NCBI RefSeq assembly: GCF_041381155.1
Contig: NC_091144.1
Span: forward strand, 35,007,262 to 35,071,261
DNA: 64,000 nucleotides
DNA from: Argopecten irradians
Taxonomy: Eukaryota; Mollusca; Bivalvia; Pectinida; Pectinidae
Direction: 5' to 3'
Position 1 is the first letter of the stretch. Each line of letters starts with the position of its first letter. The notes under the pieces are model-generated. The model ran no database searches. It had not been told where the DNA came from and was given only the letters and a program-made list of their open reading frames with translations. Below, piece by piece: positions 46,738-57,612 of this stretch. The position numbers were made by a program, and so were the translations under genes.

Positions 46738-47464
46738 TGGGTCAGCAAAACAGATAATGGTGTTAGCCAGTGTCTTGACACCATACTGTCAATGCTTAGG
46801 AGATGTGCCCATGCATGCACCACGTCAGAATATGAAGATGCGTTACATAAACTGCAAAATTCGTCTTACTGGTCCAGCAACAGTCGCCTTCGAAACTGGT
46901 TCACAAAGACTTGGATGACTGAAGCAAAGGTAAGTTTAATGACATGGATATCCCTGAGCTTAACTTTATAAGATTTTTCTGAATCCTTAATTAGGGGTAA
47001 CAACCCCACCCCAAGGAATTTCTTTGCTAACAGTCATTTTGTTGGATACCTCAGAAACCATCTCAATCCTAATCACTCAACAGAATGAAAAATGAACATG
47101 ACCTGATAGTATTACCAAACTTTTAATTTCAGTTGACATAAAATAGTTATCAACTGATATAGCAGATACATATTGTCACCCTAATTTAGATAGAAATAGC
47201 CTCACATAATGGAAGAACATGACAATGTGTCCTTCTTCTTAATGATTTATTTAGTTTATCAATGCTATTATTCTGTAATTTTAATTTTAAAAGAGATAGG
47301 TATGGGCAAACATATATAGAAAAGGCCTCTTGGTAAATACAAATAATGTCCTAGAGAGACAAAACAAAGTCTTCAAATATCAGTTCCTGGAGAAGAAAGA
47401 ACCATAATCTGTCGGGGATGAGTTCAACACTTCTCCAGGAATACTTACCAACCCTGATGTTAAA
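46738..47464 (+). pseudogene. Transposase C-terminal exons of the SWIM/Ulp1 gene
   Basis: The first exon reads VSKTDNGVSQCLDTILSML, then TTSEYEDALHKLQ and RLRNWFTKTWMTEAK, ending at a GTAAGT donor (46930). The second starts after an AG at 47299 and reads VWANIYRKGLLVNTNNVLER before QNKVFKYQFLEKKEP. It has an in-frame TAA (47405-47407) and ends at GTAAGT (47465). The WLP-like ending and the NTNN-ER-N-FK motif are typical of the stretch that precedes the SWIM finger in Mutator-type transposases. Confidence 0.65.
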
Positions 47465-47689
47465 GTAAGTCGCAATAATGATTATCTTAATCGGTATTGA
47501 AGTTTACAATTTTTTTTATTTTTTTTATTTTACATATTTAATTTTTGTACAAGCGTTAAATGCATATTTTTTAAAGGAACCAAAATTTAGAATTTTATTG
47601 CAATAGAAAACAAATTGAAAATGAAGATAATAAGGATTTTAATTAGACTATGTAAAATGTCGTATGGCGATAAACAATTTACTTTTTCG

Positions 47690-49186
47690 ACTTCTTCTCC
47701 AAAACTACTGAACCAAATTTGTTGAAATTTTGCAGAAACCTTCCACAGCCAAAGGTCAACCAAAATTGTGAATTATATGGTCCCAGACCCCCAGTTTGCT
47801 ATAGTTTATATAGGGAAAAGACATTTTTGAGCATTATTTGGTCATTTGTAATAGGATATAAGTCAAATGTTGTCAGAATTATCAGTATGAGATGGCCATT
47901 GAATCTTATTAACAATTTTTCCACGACTGACCCCCAGGGGCCTGAGGGGTGGGGCCAAAAGGGGTCAAAGAGGCTAAAACTTCAAAAATCTTCTTCTGAA
48001 ATTCCAGAAATGGCAGAATCAAATACTCTTCATAGATTGAAAGGTCTTGAGATCCTTTACAAAAATTGTGAATTATATGACCCTGGGGTATCACGTTTCC
48101 CCCTTGGGAGGGGGTCAAATTTACTATAGTTTATATAGGGAAAACTCATTTTTGAGCATTATTTGGTCATGTGTAATAGAAAATGAGTCAAACTTTGATA
48201 GAATTATTAGCCTGAGATAGTATTTTAACATCATATCCATATTGGTCCTGGCCGACCCCCAGGGGCCAGAGGGTGGGGCCAAAATTGGTCAAAATGGCTA
48301 AAATTTCAAAAGTCTCCTTCTGAATTTACAAATTTGATGGAACCAAATACTCTTCATAGATTCGAAGGTCTTTTTAAGGCCCTTTACAAAAATTGTGAAT
48401 TTCATGGCCCTGGCATCTCAGACTTTCCCCTGATTAGGGGTCAAATCTACTTTAATTGATATTGGAAAAACACATTTATGAGCATTATTTGCTTAATTTT
48501 CAATAGGTCAAACTTGGTTAGAATTATTACCCTGTGATAGCATTTTAGCATCATATCCATATTGGTCCTGGCCAACCTCCAGGGGTAGATGGGCGGGGCC
48601 AAAAGGGGTCAAAATGATTAAAATAAGAAAAACCAGATACTCTTCATAGATTGAAAAGTCAGTTATAAAATTACTGACTGGTTTCAAGGGCCTGATGGGC
48701 CAATCTGATTAAAATACCGATCCTTATAACCACTCCGTTATATAAAGGATCTGACAATATCCCATAGGGGGTCAAGTCCAGATGACCTTTAGACCACGTG
48801 GTCTTTATATAAGATACATTTTCTACACCTTGTCACATCCATTGAAAACGATATTTCGTCCTAGTAGACATATACAATTAGCTTTATTGTGCTCTTTGGG
48901 CGAGATGACTATGTAAACCAAAATAATTCTGACAGTTTTTTTCAGCTATTTCGTCCCTGAAATTCACTATCAAAATTTTGCAAGTAGCAATTTGATTGGC
49001 CATTTCCAAAGGTCACCTGGACATGACCCCTAATGGGATTTTATCAGATCCTTTTATCAAACGTAGTGATAATAAGGATCTGTATTTTAATCAGATTGCT
49101 GATGGGCCAATATATAGTGTTTTTGTGTCATTGTTTCATTCTGTATCCGAACTCAGGTGACCGCTAAGGCTCATGGGCCTCTTGTT
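47690..49186 (+). mobile_element. Helitron-like element with about 300-330-bp tandem units
   Basis: Three diverged units share AAATTGTGAATTATATGG, TTTGAGCATTATTTGGTCAT and GACCCCCAGGGGCC (starts near 47761, 48059 and 48388). The element ends in GGCTCATGGGCC followed by TCTTGTT (49168-49186). A 398-bp element is inserted near its 3' end. It lies within an intron of the SWIM/Ulp1 gene, in the same orientation. Confidence 0.65.
48701..49098. mobile_element. 398-bp MULE-type MITE with 9-bp target duplication
   Basis: Long terminal inverted repeats of about 90 bp start CAATCTGATTAAAATAC and end in the inverse. CTGATGGGC flanks it directly on both sides (48692-48700, 49099-49107). A 9-bp target duplication and long inverted repeats are hallmarks of Mutator-like elements. 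There is no coding capacity. Confidence 0.9.
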
Positions 49187-49398
49187 TTGTTTAGTTGTAC
49201 AGTGCATGCGACGAGTAAGTGTATGAAGTTATTGTATTGGAGCTTTGTATTATCATCAGCAGCTGATATATTTGTTTGCCACAGTATCTTTTTAGTATGC
49301 CTTTAGTATGCTTAGTGCTTACATCCTATCATATAACAATTTCAAATCCAAAATGAATAACATTTTAGTATATTAGCTTTAATTGTTGTATATCTTAA

Positions 49399-49753
49399 AG
49401 ATGCTCCACCGCTGACAACTGGTATTTTTCACTATCAAAAACAAGAGCAGACGATTTAGTATTTTTCTTCGGGTACAAAAGTTACTTACTTTACATCATT
49501 ACCACCATTAAAAAGTTTGAGCTTCTAATTTTACTTCAAGTTAAAACTATGAAAAATAATTAATTGCATCCCGAAAAAATTCCGTGGCACTATATCTTAC
49601 ATGGAATGAAGTAATGATTGCGCATGCACCAAAGGCGAAATAAATTATTTCATATTATTTTTTGTGTTAATTAGGCATATATATACACGATTAAACATCA
49701 ATTATTGTTCAAATGATGAATATCATTTATGCTCTGTCGGCGGTGGAGCATCT
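49399..49753. mobile_element. TTAA MITE (AGATGCTCC family), complete
   Basis: Ends AGATGCTCCACCGCTGACA and GGTGGAGCATCT, with TTAA at 49395-49398 and 49754-49757. Same orientation as the copy at 39118. Confidence 0.92.
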
Positions 49754-49799
49754 TTAACTATGCGCTCATTTTTAACCTACATTTGAAAATGTTATGAAA

Positions 49800-50596
49800 T
49801 TTATTCAGTAAGACAGATTTTTATGTTTTATGCTTATGTCCTGGCGCGGTGTCCATCGTCCGTTCGTCAACATTTCCTTTAAATCGCTACTAGTCATAGA
49901 GTTGTGCATGGATTGTAACCAAATTTGGCCACAAACATCCTTGGGGGAAGGGGAACAGAACTTGTATAAATTTTGGCTCTGACCCCCCGGGGGCAGGAGG
50001 GGCGGGGCCCAATAGGGGAAATAGAGGTAAATCCTATAAATCGCTACTTGTCCTAGAGTTCTGCATGGATTGTAACCAAATTTAGCAGCAAACATCCTTG
50101 GGGGAAGGGGAACAGAACTTGTATAAATTTTGGCTCTGACCCCCCGGGGCAGGAGGGGCGGGGCCCAATAAGGGACATAGAGGTAAATCCTATAAATTGC
50201 TACTTGTCCTAGAGTTCTGCATGGATTGTAACCAAATTTGGCCAAAGACATCCTTGGGGAGGAGGAACAGAGTTTGTATAAATTTTGGCTCTGATCCCCC
50301 GGGGCCAAAAGGGGCGGGGCCCAATAGGGGACATAGAGGTAAATCCTATAAATCGCTACTAGTCATATAGTTCTGCTTGGATTTCAACCAAATTTGGCCC
50401 AGAAACATCCTTGGGGTAAACAGAATTTGTATAAATTTTGGCTTTGACCTCCTGGAGCAGAAAGAGTGGGGCCCAATAGGGGAATTAGAGGTAAATATTC
50501 AAATTCCTTCAGAAAAGAAACAATGAACCTGTATTCAGAACATTACTAGGCATTACAAACCAGGTGAGCGATACAGGCCCTCTGAGCCTCTTGTTT
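49800..50596 (+). mobile_element. Helitron-like element with about 155-bp tandem units
   Basis: Four units share TGCATGGATTGTAACCAAAT, CATCCTTGGGG, TTGTATAAATTTTGGCTCTG and GGGGCGGGGCCCAATA (near 49898, 50052, 50210 and 50364). It ends with CAGGTGAGCGATACAGGCC, a small hairpin (50576-50588) and TCTTGTT (50589-50595). The ORF on the minus strand is a by-product of the tandem units. Confidence 0.75.
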
Positions 50597-50945
50597 TTTA
50601 TTTACTGGCATATGTTTATATAATATGTGTATGCGCTAATTATACCAAAAGTCAAAATACTTCTAACATGGTGATCATGCATCATATTGAAGGAAGAAAA
50701 CAAAAAAGTACCTTGATAAGTTTTTGGTACCTTGAAGCTTTTTGTATAGCATTTGTTTTCATGCCGCTTTTTATCATGTTTATATCAAAGTAGGGAAAAC
50801 GTTATTTGAATGATTTTTTTTTTATTTCTCAGTTATTTTTACATCAATTAGGTACATCAGAGACAATGCAATGGCAACAGTCTGCTTAAGCATATGATTC
50901 TGAGCTGCCTTTATACCTCCGAAACAGACCGACAACCTTCATCAA
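50597..50945. other. Non-coding, nothing recognised
   Basis: AT-rich intron sequence. No feature seen. Confidence 0.4.
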
Positions 50946-51070
50946 TTTGTTTGTTTGTTTGTTTGATTAATTAACGTTCTATTAACAGCTATGGTCATGT
51001 AAGGACGGCCTCTCATGTATGTGGTGTGCTGCGTGTAAGTTGTGCGAGGTGTGTGTTTTGGGAGACTGAC
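50946..51070 (-). mobile_element. SINE 3' part (outer minus copy)
   Basis: Tail and 3' domain in minus orientation (TTTG repeats to GTGTTTTGGGAGACTG), then an abrupt switch to a plus-oriented SINE. Confidence 0.85.
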
Positions 51071-51490
51071 TTTGTTTCCTAATACCTTCCTTGTCACCGC
51101 CTCACTTTTGGCCTGAAGTTGGACGTTCGCCCCTGTGAGGAAGGCTCTGGGTTCTGTCCCCTGGCCGAGACACACCAACGTCTATAAAAGTGGTTGTTTC
51201 TACTCCTGCTTAGCGCTCAGCATAACGGGAGTGGGACGACTGGTTCGCCCGTTGTCTGTATGTGACCGGGTGGGGTGTGTCGCTTGGTGTCTTCGGCGGC
51301 ATACTACATTGATATAGCACTATAAAAAGGGCAACAGTTCCATTATTCAAGAAGACACAACACGAATATACCACAGTCTCCCAAAACACGCACCTCGCAC
51401 ACATACACGCAACAAACCGCATACATGGGAGGCCGTCCTTACATAACCCTGGCTGTAAATAGGACGTTAATTAATCAAACAAATAAACAG
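51071..51490 (+). mobile_element. SINE, plus-oriented, nested in a minus copy
   Basis: Runs from CCTAATACCTTCCTTGTCAC through the tRNA-like and central parts to AGGACGTTAATTAATCAAAC plus a short tail. A minus-oriented SINE head follows at 51491-51595, so this copy sits between the two ends of a minus copy. Confidence 0.85.
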
Positions 51491-51595
51491 TTCGGAAGAA
51501 GAGAAAAAACTAGATCCTAAATTTAGTCGCCTTTTACAATCATGCAAAAGGTGCAGCAGGTACAATGATTCTAACGCCCTACCTGCAGGGCCAAC
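51491..51595 (-). mobile_element. SINE head (outer minus copy)
   Basis: GGAAGAAGAG to CCCTACCTGCAGGGCC in minus orientation. It completes the outer copy whose tail is at 50946. Confidence 0.85.
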
Positions 51596-52164
51596 AACTT
51601 TGCTTGAGCAAAATAGAGCTTGCTGAAACTATAAGCTAAAACGATGTAAAGCATGTGGGTGATTTGTCATTTCAGGGGAGTTTTCAGCCTTTCATTATCA
51701 GAGAAACTTAACCATTGGTTTTCAAATGGTAATATGTTTTTTTTATAATAATCATTATTACATAAATAAATATGGTTTGCCCCATGGTCAATAGTTGTGC
51801 CCATATATAGTTTTAAGTCAAATTAATATAACAAAATGGCCATCCGACAGCCAAAATGAATTTTGAGTTATATTTCGTATTCTTTTATCTTGAGAAATGT
51901 TTTCAAAATTCGCAATGTCATGTATATTTCCTACAAGGTATATCTATGCATGTTGACAAATTAAGGGCATATGTTTGTATTGATTGAATTAGACATAAAG
52001 GGCATAGGTTTGTATTGATTAAAATTAAATTTTTACATGATTTGAATTAGACATAAACAGGGAAGTCCTTCATTTTGCCAAAGTTTGCAAGGTAGGCAAT
52101 ATGTTTCTGATATCTACTAATTAAGTGTTTGAATACAGTTTACATAATCATGCCAAAGTTTTCA
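51596..52164. other. Intron sequence, nothing recognised
   Basis: AT-rich sequence leading to the AG acceptor (TTTTCAG) of the SWIM exon. A near-duplicate phrase AAGGGCATA.GTTTGTATTG occurs at 51964 and 51999. Confidence 0.45.
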
Positions 52165-52165
52165 G

Positions 52166-52717
52166 GTGTCTAGTCAGTCAGCTGTTGAAAAACAGTTTTA
52201 CATTGTAAACTTGGATTGTGGTAATGGACTGCCAAGCTGCAACTGCCACATTTGGAGCTGGACATTGTTGCCTTGTAAACACATGTTTGGGGTCTTCGCA
52301 CATAGCCAGTATTCATGGGAGGATGTAGCTGAACATTACAGGAGTTCACCCTTCTTCAACATTGATGATGTGGTAGTGAAGATTCCTGTGACTTCAGGTT
52401 CAATCCCAGAATAATTGCTTGAGGACCCAGACATCGTATCCAATGCAACAAGTGGGGAAGAAACGGATGTTGGTGATTTGCCTCTAGCAAAGAAAACATC
52501 AATAAAACTTAAAGCACTTACCATCACATGTAGAGAAAAGTTGTCTCTCCTGCAGAATGCGACATACCTGTGTCAGCATGAAGACGCTTTGAATGCACTA
52601 ATTGATGTCCTTGATATTGAGATCATCAAGATCAATAACAATTTATATAAAGATCACGGTCTGTGTGAGGAGGCACCACCACCTCAACAAAAACAAGGTG
52701 GCTGCACAGAAAAATGA
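52166..52717 (+). pseudogene. SWIM zinc-finger exon
   Basis: Follows a TTTTCAG acceptor exactly. The motif CNCHIWSWTLLPCKHMF fits the SWIM pattern CxC...CxH, a DNA- or protein-binding finger that closes Mutator-type transposases. An in-frame TAA lies at 52412-52414 between GSIPE and LEDPDIVSNA. The reading then continues in the same frame for 100 codons with acidic and helical sequence (EETDVGDLPLAKKTS, EDALNALIDVLDIEI). Confidence 0.7.
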
Positions 52718-53284
52718 AAAACCTAGCAGACTGAAACTAAACCGTTGAGGAAAAAAACCTGTGTAGTCCAATACCATTTCGAATACCATTGATGCATCAT
52801 CAACCATCATTGTTGATGGCATTGTCGAGAACAAACAACTTCAAGAGGGTATAACAGGTATCAACTTATATTGATTTAGGCTGTCGTAAAATTAACTTAA
52901 TACTATAAAACAAATCAGAATAAAAAGAGGGGTAAATCTGGGGCTGTTTACAAGATAGACAACACTTTATTTAATAAGTTATATACATATCTATATTATA
53001 GGATGAAACCTTATGATATGTTGCCTCCTTTGTTTTTTTTTTACTTTTTAATATCGCAGTCATGGCTTTTCAATTTGAATCTTTAGAAATGGTAAAAGAA
53101 ATGTCACACGGTGAATGGCAGAACTTGATTCAAGATGCAGATCGCACATGTTCCTTCCAATAATTGCTAAATGCTTCAAATGATGACTTATGAAACCACA
53201 TGAGAAGTTAGGTCTTAATGGAACACTTTGATAAGTTCTTTTTCCACCATACATTGTATTTAGATATTGTGTTGATATTTTCAG

Positions 53285-55453
53285 CTCTGAATCATGTTGA
53301 TCGCATTTGGGAGCAATCTAAGGAGTCCAATTATATACTAACAAAAGTATATGGATTTAATATTACTGATTTGGATATCAAATCTTTGAAAAGAGGAAAG
53401 TGGTTAACTGATCAGGTAAGTATGAAAATGTTATAAATGATAGATGTATTATTTGAAAAACATATGATTATTATTATAAATTTTATCAAATAAGGACAAT
53501 GACATACATGCATTGATTTTGGTACTTTGATATCAGCTTTTTCAATAGAATTACTACTTTAAATATGGTTAGGTTGGATTTTGTTTTTTTTAATATTTTT
53601 AAACCTTTGTTATTAATATAGGTCATGGATAGTTACCTTGCCTGTTTAGCACAAAAGGAACTGGACAAAGGAATAAAAGTCAAACATGAAGCAGTATCAA
53701 CAATGACCAACATTATCAATGATACCCATGTTGTGAATACTGGTAAAAAGGTATGGTGTCATTATAAATTTTCGTTGGGTGAAATTCTGCACATATTTTT
53801 AAATCATAATTTCAGTCTGTTGCCAATTTCACAATAAGGTATCAATCAGATTTTTGTAGTTACGTTATGCTTTCATCATGGAAGTCACCCCCTCCTTGTT
53901 CTAATATAAAACTGTAATACAAATTTGTAGTGTTTAATCTTAAAATTTATAAGGTGTTGATCAAAACAAGTATATTTCACTGAAAATATGGTTAAATATA
54001 TGATTTGTTTCTTCAGTACCGCGTCATGGAGTATGACTTTATAGTAGAAGCTTACCATCAACGAGGAGGCCACTGGGATTTAGTGGTGAGCAGTTCATAA
54101 AATAATTATTGAAGAACAAAAATTGTACCCAAGGAAAGATATTTCATCTTCGAATATTACAGAGTTGTCTTTCTATTGATTGTGACATCATTTCTTTGTG
54201 AGCAAAAAAACTACATCATTTCGTCTGAATGATATGACGTAACACTCACAGTAACATGACATATCAATCAGTTCCTAATCACAAAAACAGATAAAAAATT
54301 ATGTGAAGAATAAGTAGAGGATATTGCATTTCAAGTGAATTATTTTACACCCTGTTATCGTATAATTAAGTATATCAACCTTACAATGTTTTGGGCAAAC
54401 ACATTTATTGTGTGTTAATGAAATGTTCACACAAGTAAATAATATCTTTTCCCATTTCATCCGATATTGGTACGTGGATATGTCATATATAGGTGATTAT
54501 TTGTTTATCAGATTGTGGAACCAAAACGAGGAGCTGTGTTCTTTTAAAACCCACTAGGGGAAACTTCGTGTCAGCTAAGAAGGGCAATTAACAGCTGGAG
54601 GTAACCCATTTTCAAAACAATAATGTCCGTCATTGTTGAAGAATAAGAATTAGTAGATTAGTAGACTATGATTATAACTGTCAAGTACCAGTAATAACTA
54701 ATGAGATAGATTGAAAGGTAGCAATGGAATCTCGTTTTTTTAATTGAAAAAATACCTTTACATTTAACTATCAAAACTGTGTATAAATTTTATTCATTGA
54801 GATAATTTATCATAGTTGCAGTATATTTATCATAGTTGCAGTATATTTTGACACATGAATTACTAAAAAAATGTACATAAATGTATATTCATGTGTAATT
54901 TTTCATATCATTTACAAACATTATCTCAATAAAACTCTGATGTATAAAACATCCTGGCATTTAGAGACCAAAGATCACGCTCAACAACAAGACAGCTGCA
55001 ACTGTGGAGTGTACTGTTTGATGGTAAGTCAGGGTTAAATAAGTCTCAATCATGATGAATTATGGAGAAAAAAAATTGACCTATTTAATTTTTATGTTTC
55101 CATCTATTTTTCCCTATTTTAAAAATTTCAATGTGATTCAATTATGATTCGTTAAATATTCAATTGTTCAATGCAATCTTGGTAACTTAAAGCCTTCTGA
55201 TGTCAGAAGTGCAACATGCTCTGCAAACTACTTGGGGAATTTTTACATTTATCTTCCACTTGATGTAAAAATCAAGTCCTACTGCATTTATTGCTATTTT
55301 TTATTTACTAAATTTCTGTTTGCAGAAAGACATCTGACAGGAGAAACATTGTTGGGTATCTCCAGGACTGATGTGGAATCGAAGAGAAGGGAGATTGCAC
55401 GTACATTCCTACTTTATGAAGATAAGATAAAAAAAACATACATTGTAGTGTAA
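53285..55453 (+). pseudogene. Ulp1 (C48) cysteine protease exons
   Basis: Ulp1-type proteases remove SUMO-like modifiers. The exons read LNHVDRIWEQSKESNYILTK, then a second block starting VMDSYLACLAQKEL. The catalytic-His exon reads YHQRGGHWDLV (54017-54085). Next comes IVEPKRGAVFF with TAA (54545-54547) then NPLGETSCQLRRA. The catalytic-Cys exon holds HAQQQDSCNCGVYCLM, with the oxyanion Gln before the Asp-Ser and the Cys in NCGVYC. The last block reads RHLTGETLLGIS and ends FLLYEDKIKKTY. His, Gln and Cys are present. The phase between the exon at 54512 and the Cys exon does not close, so a small exon is missing or the gene is shifted. Confidence 0.7.
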
Positions 55454-55621
55454 AAGTTAATTTTCAATTCTAAGTTATTCAGAAATGTTTTACTCAATTG
55501 CATTAACGGTACTCGATTTTAGAAACTGTCTGTACTTTGATACTCAAATATCCATAAAGAGACACAATTGCAATACTGATGGTTTACAATTTTGTAACTG
55601 ATTCTTTTGTACATTTTGCAG

Positions 55622-56008
55622 TATACATTGAAAAGCAGTGTCCTTGTTACGGATTTGAAACCACCAATGAAGACCAGAACAATATTGTAGGTCCTTTTCT
55701 TTGTTTGATATGACTTTCCGTTTGTATTTATCTTGCAGTATTTTTAACACTTTTCTCACTTCTTATAATGAGGTCACAATGTAAATCTTAAGTCCTGTGT
55801 TAACAAAAGATTATCTTTACATTAAATAAAAAAGCAAACAAATATGAGCTTATCAGTGGTTCATCTATTTATCTAATTTCAATTTTATCTTTTCAGTTAC
55901 AATGCCAAACCTGTGCCAGTCTTTCACAAAAAGAACCACTGCGTGAGAGAACAGATGGCCAATGCTGTAGGAGTTCCTTTTAGATGCAAAGTGTGCAGTC
56001 TTGTATAG
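55622..56008 (+). pseudogene. C4HC3-like (PHD-type) finger, final exons
   Basis: The first block reads EKQCPCYGFETTNEDQNN and ends at GTAGGT. The second follows TTTCAG and reads LQCQTC in one frame and FHKKNHCVREQMANAV, ending FRCKVCSLV, in another, with a stop at 56006-56008. Taken by position, the cysteines and histidine suit a PHD-like finger closing the protein. A one-base frame change lies between CQTC and FHKK. Confidence 0.45.
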
Positions 56009-56116
56009 AGGACACAACTATATATATGATTTATTACTCTACATTTTGTATTTACACTAGTTTATTTAGTAAAGTTTGTTTTGCTATATGCATTTTAAAA
56101 ATAAGAAATTATTTAA

Positions 56117-56610
56117 TTATTAGCGCGAGTGTACTCGTACTATTATTGTTCTTGTCGGGTGTAGAATCTGTGTACATCCGCTATGCGCAGATTCCAACTG
56201 CGCACGCGATAGTCAGTGTCTTATAGCGTTTAATTGATTTCGCCATGATTTAGTGACACCAAACTTTCAAAAACATATATTTAGATATACTTGTCAGCGA
56301 TAATCTACTATAAATTAACAACAGTGACATTTCACAGTGCTAAACGCATTTGTTTTGTGTAACTTCAAACGACGTATCATACAAACCCTTGCATCGGTCA
56401 CGATAATCTAAGCATCTGATCGACTTTGGAAACTTCCGGAACAATACAATGCAATTCAGGTTTCTATAGTCAATAAAAGAAAGTGACGAAACGGATAACT
56501 TTTAGTACCAGCCACATATTTAATTTATTTCACATCATCCTAGGTCCTAGGTGTACGTTGCACTATCGCTTACTAAACCCTGTGACCATAGACCGCATTT
56601 GCTGCAGTTC
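56117..56610 (+). repeat. About 500-bp repeat with hairpin ends, copy 2
   Basis: Matches 27285-27785 in the same orientation, from TTAGCGCGAGTGTACTCGTA to GCATTTGCTGCAG. It lies about 110 bp after the end of the SWIM/Ulp1 gene. Confidence 0.8.
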
Positions 56611-57280
56611 TAATTAATATTTATAAAATTGCACAGCTTTGCGTAAGAGAAACAGAATGAAAAACACATTATAAAATATCAGTTTGAGTATTTGAGCTCT
56701 AGATCTAATGTACCCCAGAAAGGCGTTCAAGCATGACACAGGTAAGTCACCGCGTGTAGAGACTGGACGTTGTTCTAGCGGACAATTATTTTTAACAACG
56801 AAACAAGTTTGTCGTATCAATCAATATCAATATGACAATAAACACACTTTTATGGAACAAAGAACTTCAAAGTAATTTCACGTTTAAAGTTCTGATGAAG
56901 TAAAGGAAAGTATTTATTACAATGCACCAAGGGCGTAAACCATCTCCTTGCAATATTCCCAAGGATAATGAGCGAAAGTGATACGTACACCTGTTGCAGA
57001 GGATGATTTCATAGCGGAAATTAAGGATAGGAAGTATTTAGCGAGCACTTAATGTCAGACATATTTCTAGTTATTATGTTTATATTCAATTTTATGGTAA
57101 AATTACAAGTATTTGATGTACAGTGTACTAGCATTTTATATATATCATATGATTATATATATAATATACACTGAAATGTACTGTATACTGTAAATGCTGT
57201 GCAATGGATTAACTAAATATAAACAACAAATACGATATCAGAAATTGAAAATATTAATAAAGTTTTTTTTTCTTGTTTTC
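56611..57280. other. Non-coding, nothing recognised
   Basis: AT-rich stretch. The 68-codon minus ORF at 56614-56820 has no recognisable domain. Confidence 0.4.
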
Positions 57281-57282
57281 TG

Positions 57283-57612
57283 ACCTAAGGAATCTGGTAG
57301 ACTGACCTAGGGGATCCGGTAGACTGACCCAAGAGATACTATAGACTGACCTAGGGGATACTATATACTGACCTATGGGATCCAGTAGACTGATCTAGGA
57401 GATCCAGTAGACCGACCTAGGGGAGCCGGTAGACTGTTCTTAGGGATACTATAGACTGTCCTAGGGAATCCAGTAGGCTGACCTAGATAATATAGACTGA
57501 CCAAGGGGTCCGGTAGACTGCTAGGGGATCCAGTAGACTGACCTTGGAGATCCAGTAGACTGACCAAGGGGATCCGGTAGACTGACCTAGGGGATCCGGT
57601 AGACTAGGTAGA
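57283..57612 (+). repeat. Minisatellite of about 20-bp units, about 15 copies
   Basis: Imperfect units of GACCTAGGGGATCCGGTAGA with variants (GATACTATAGACTG, GATCCAGTAGACTG). Spacing varies from 18 to 24 bp. Confidence 0.9.

Larger units (their letters stand above)
46738..56008 (+). pseudogene. Mutator-type SWIM / Ulp1 protease / C4HC3-finger gene, broken
   Basis: Exon-like blocks on one strand, most with GT or AG splice signals, read in order. They are the transposase C-terminal part (46738-46929, 47300-47464), a SWIM zinc finger exon (52166-52717), Ulp1 (C48) protease exons (53285-53415, 53622-53750, 54017-54085, 54512-54600, about 54930-55023, about 55314-55453) and a C4HC3-like finger (55622-55686, 55897-56008). 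Mutator-type transposases usually end in a SWIM finger, and some plant MULEs (Kaonashi) carry Ulp1, so the combination makes sense. The catalytic DDE half is not found upstream within the window. Three in-frame TAA codons and at least one frameshift interrupt an otherwise preserved reading. The introns hold Helitron-like elements, MITEs and SINEs. It is a broken transposon gene or a degenerated domesticated one. Confidence 0.65.

Noticed and set aside
49805-50308. 167-codon minus ORF
   Set aside because: Repeats its own sequence with the 155-bp period; a by-product of the tandem element.
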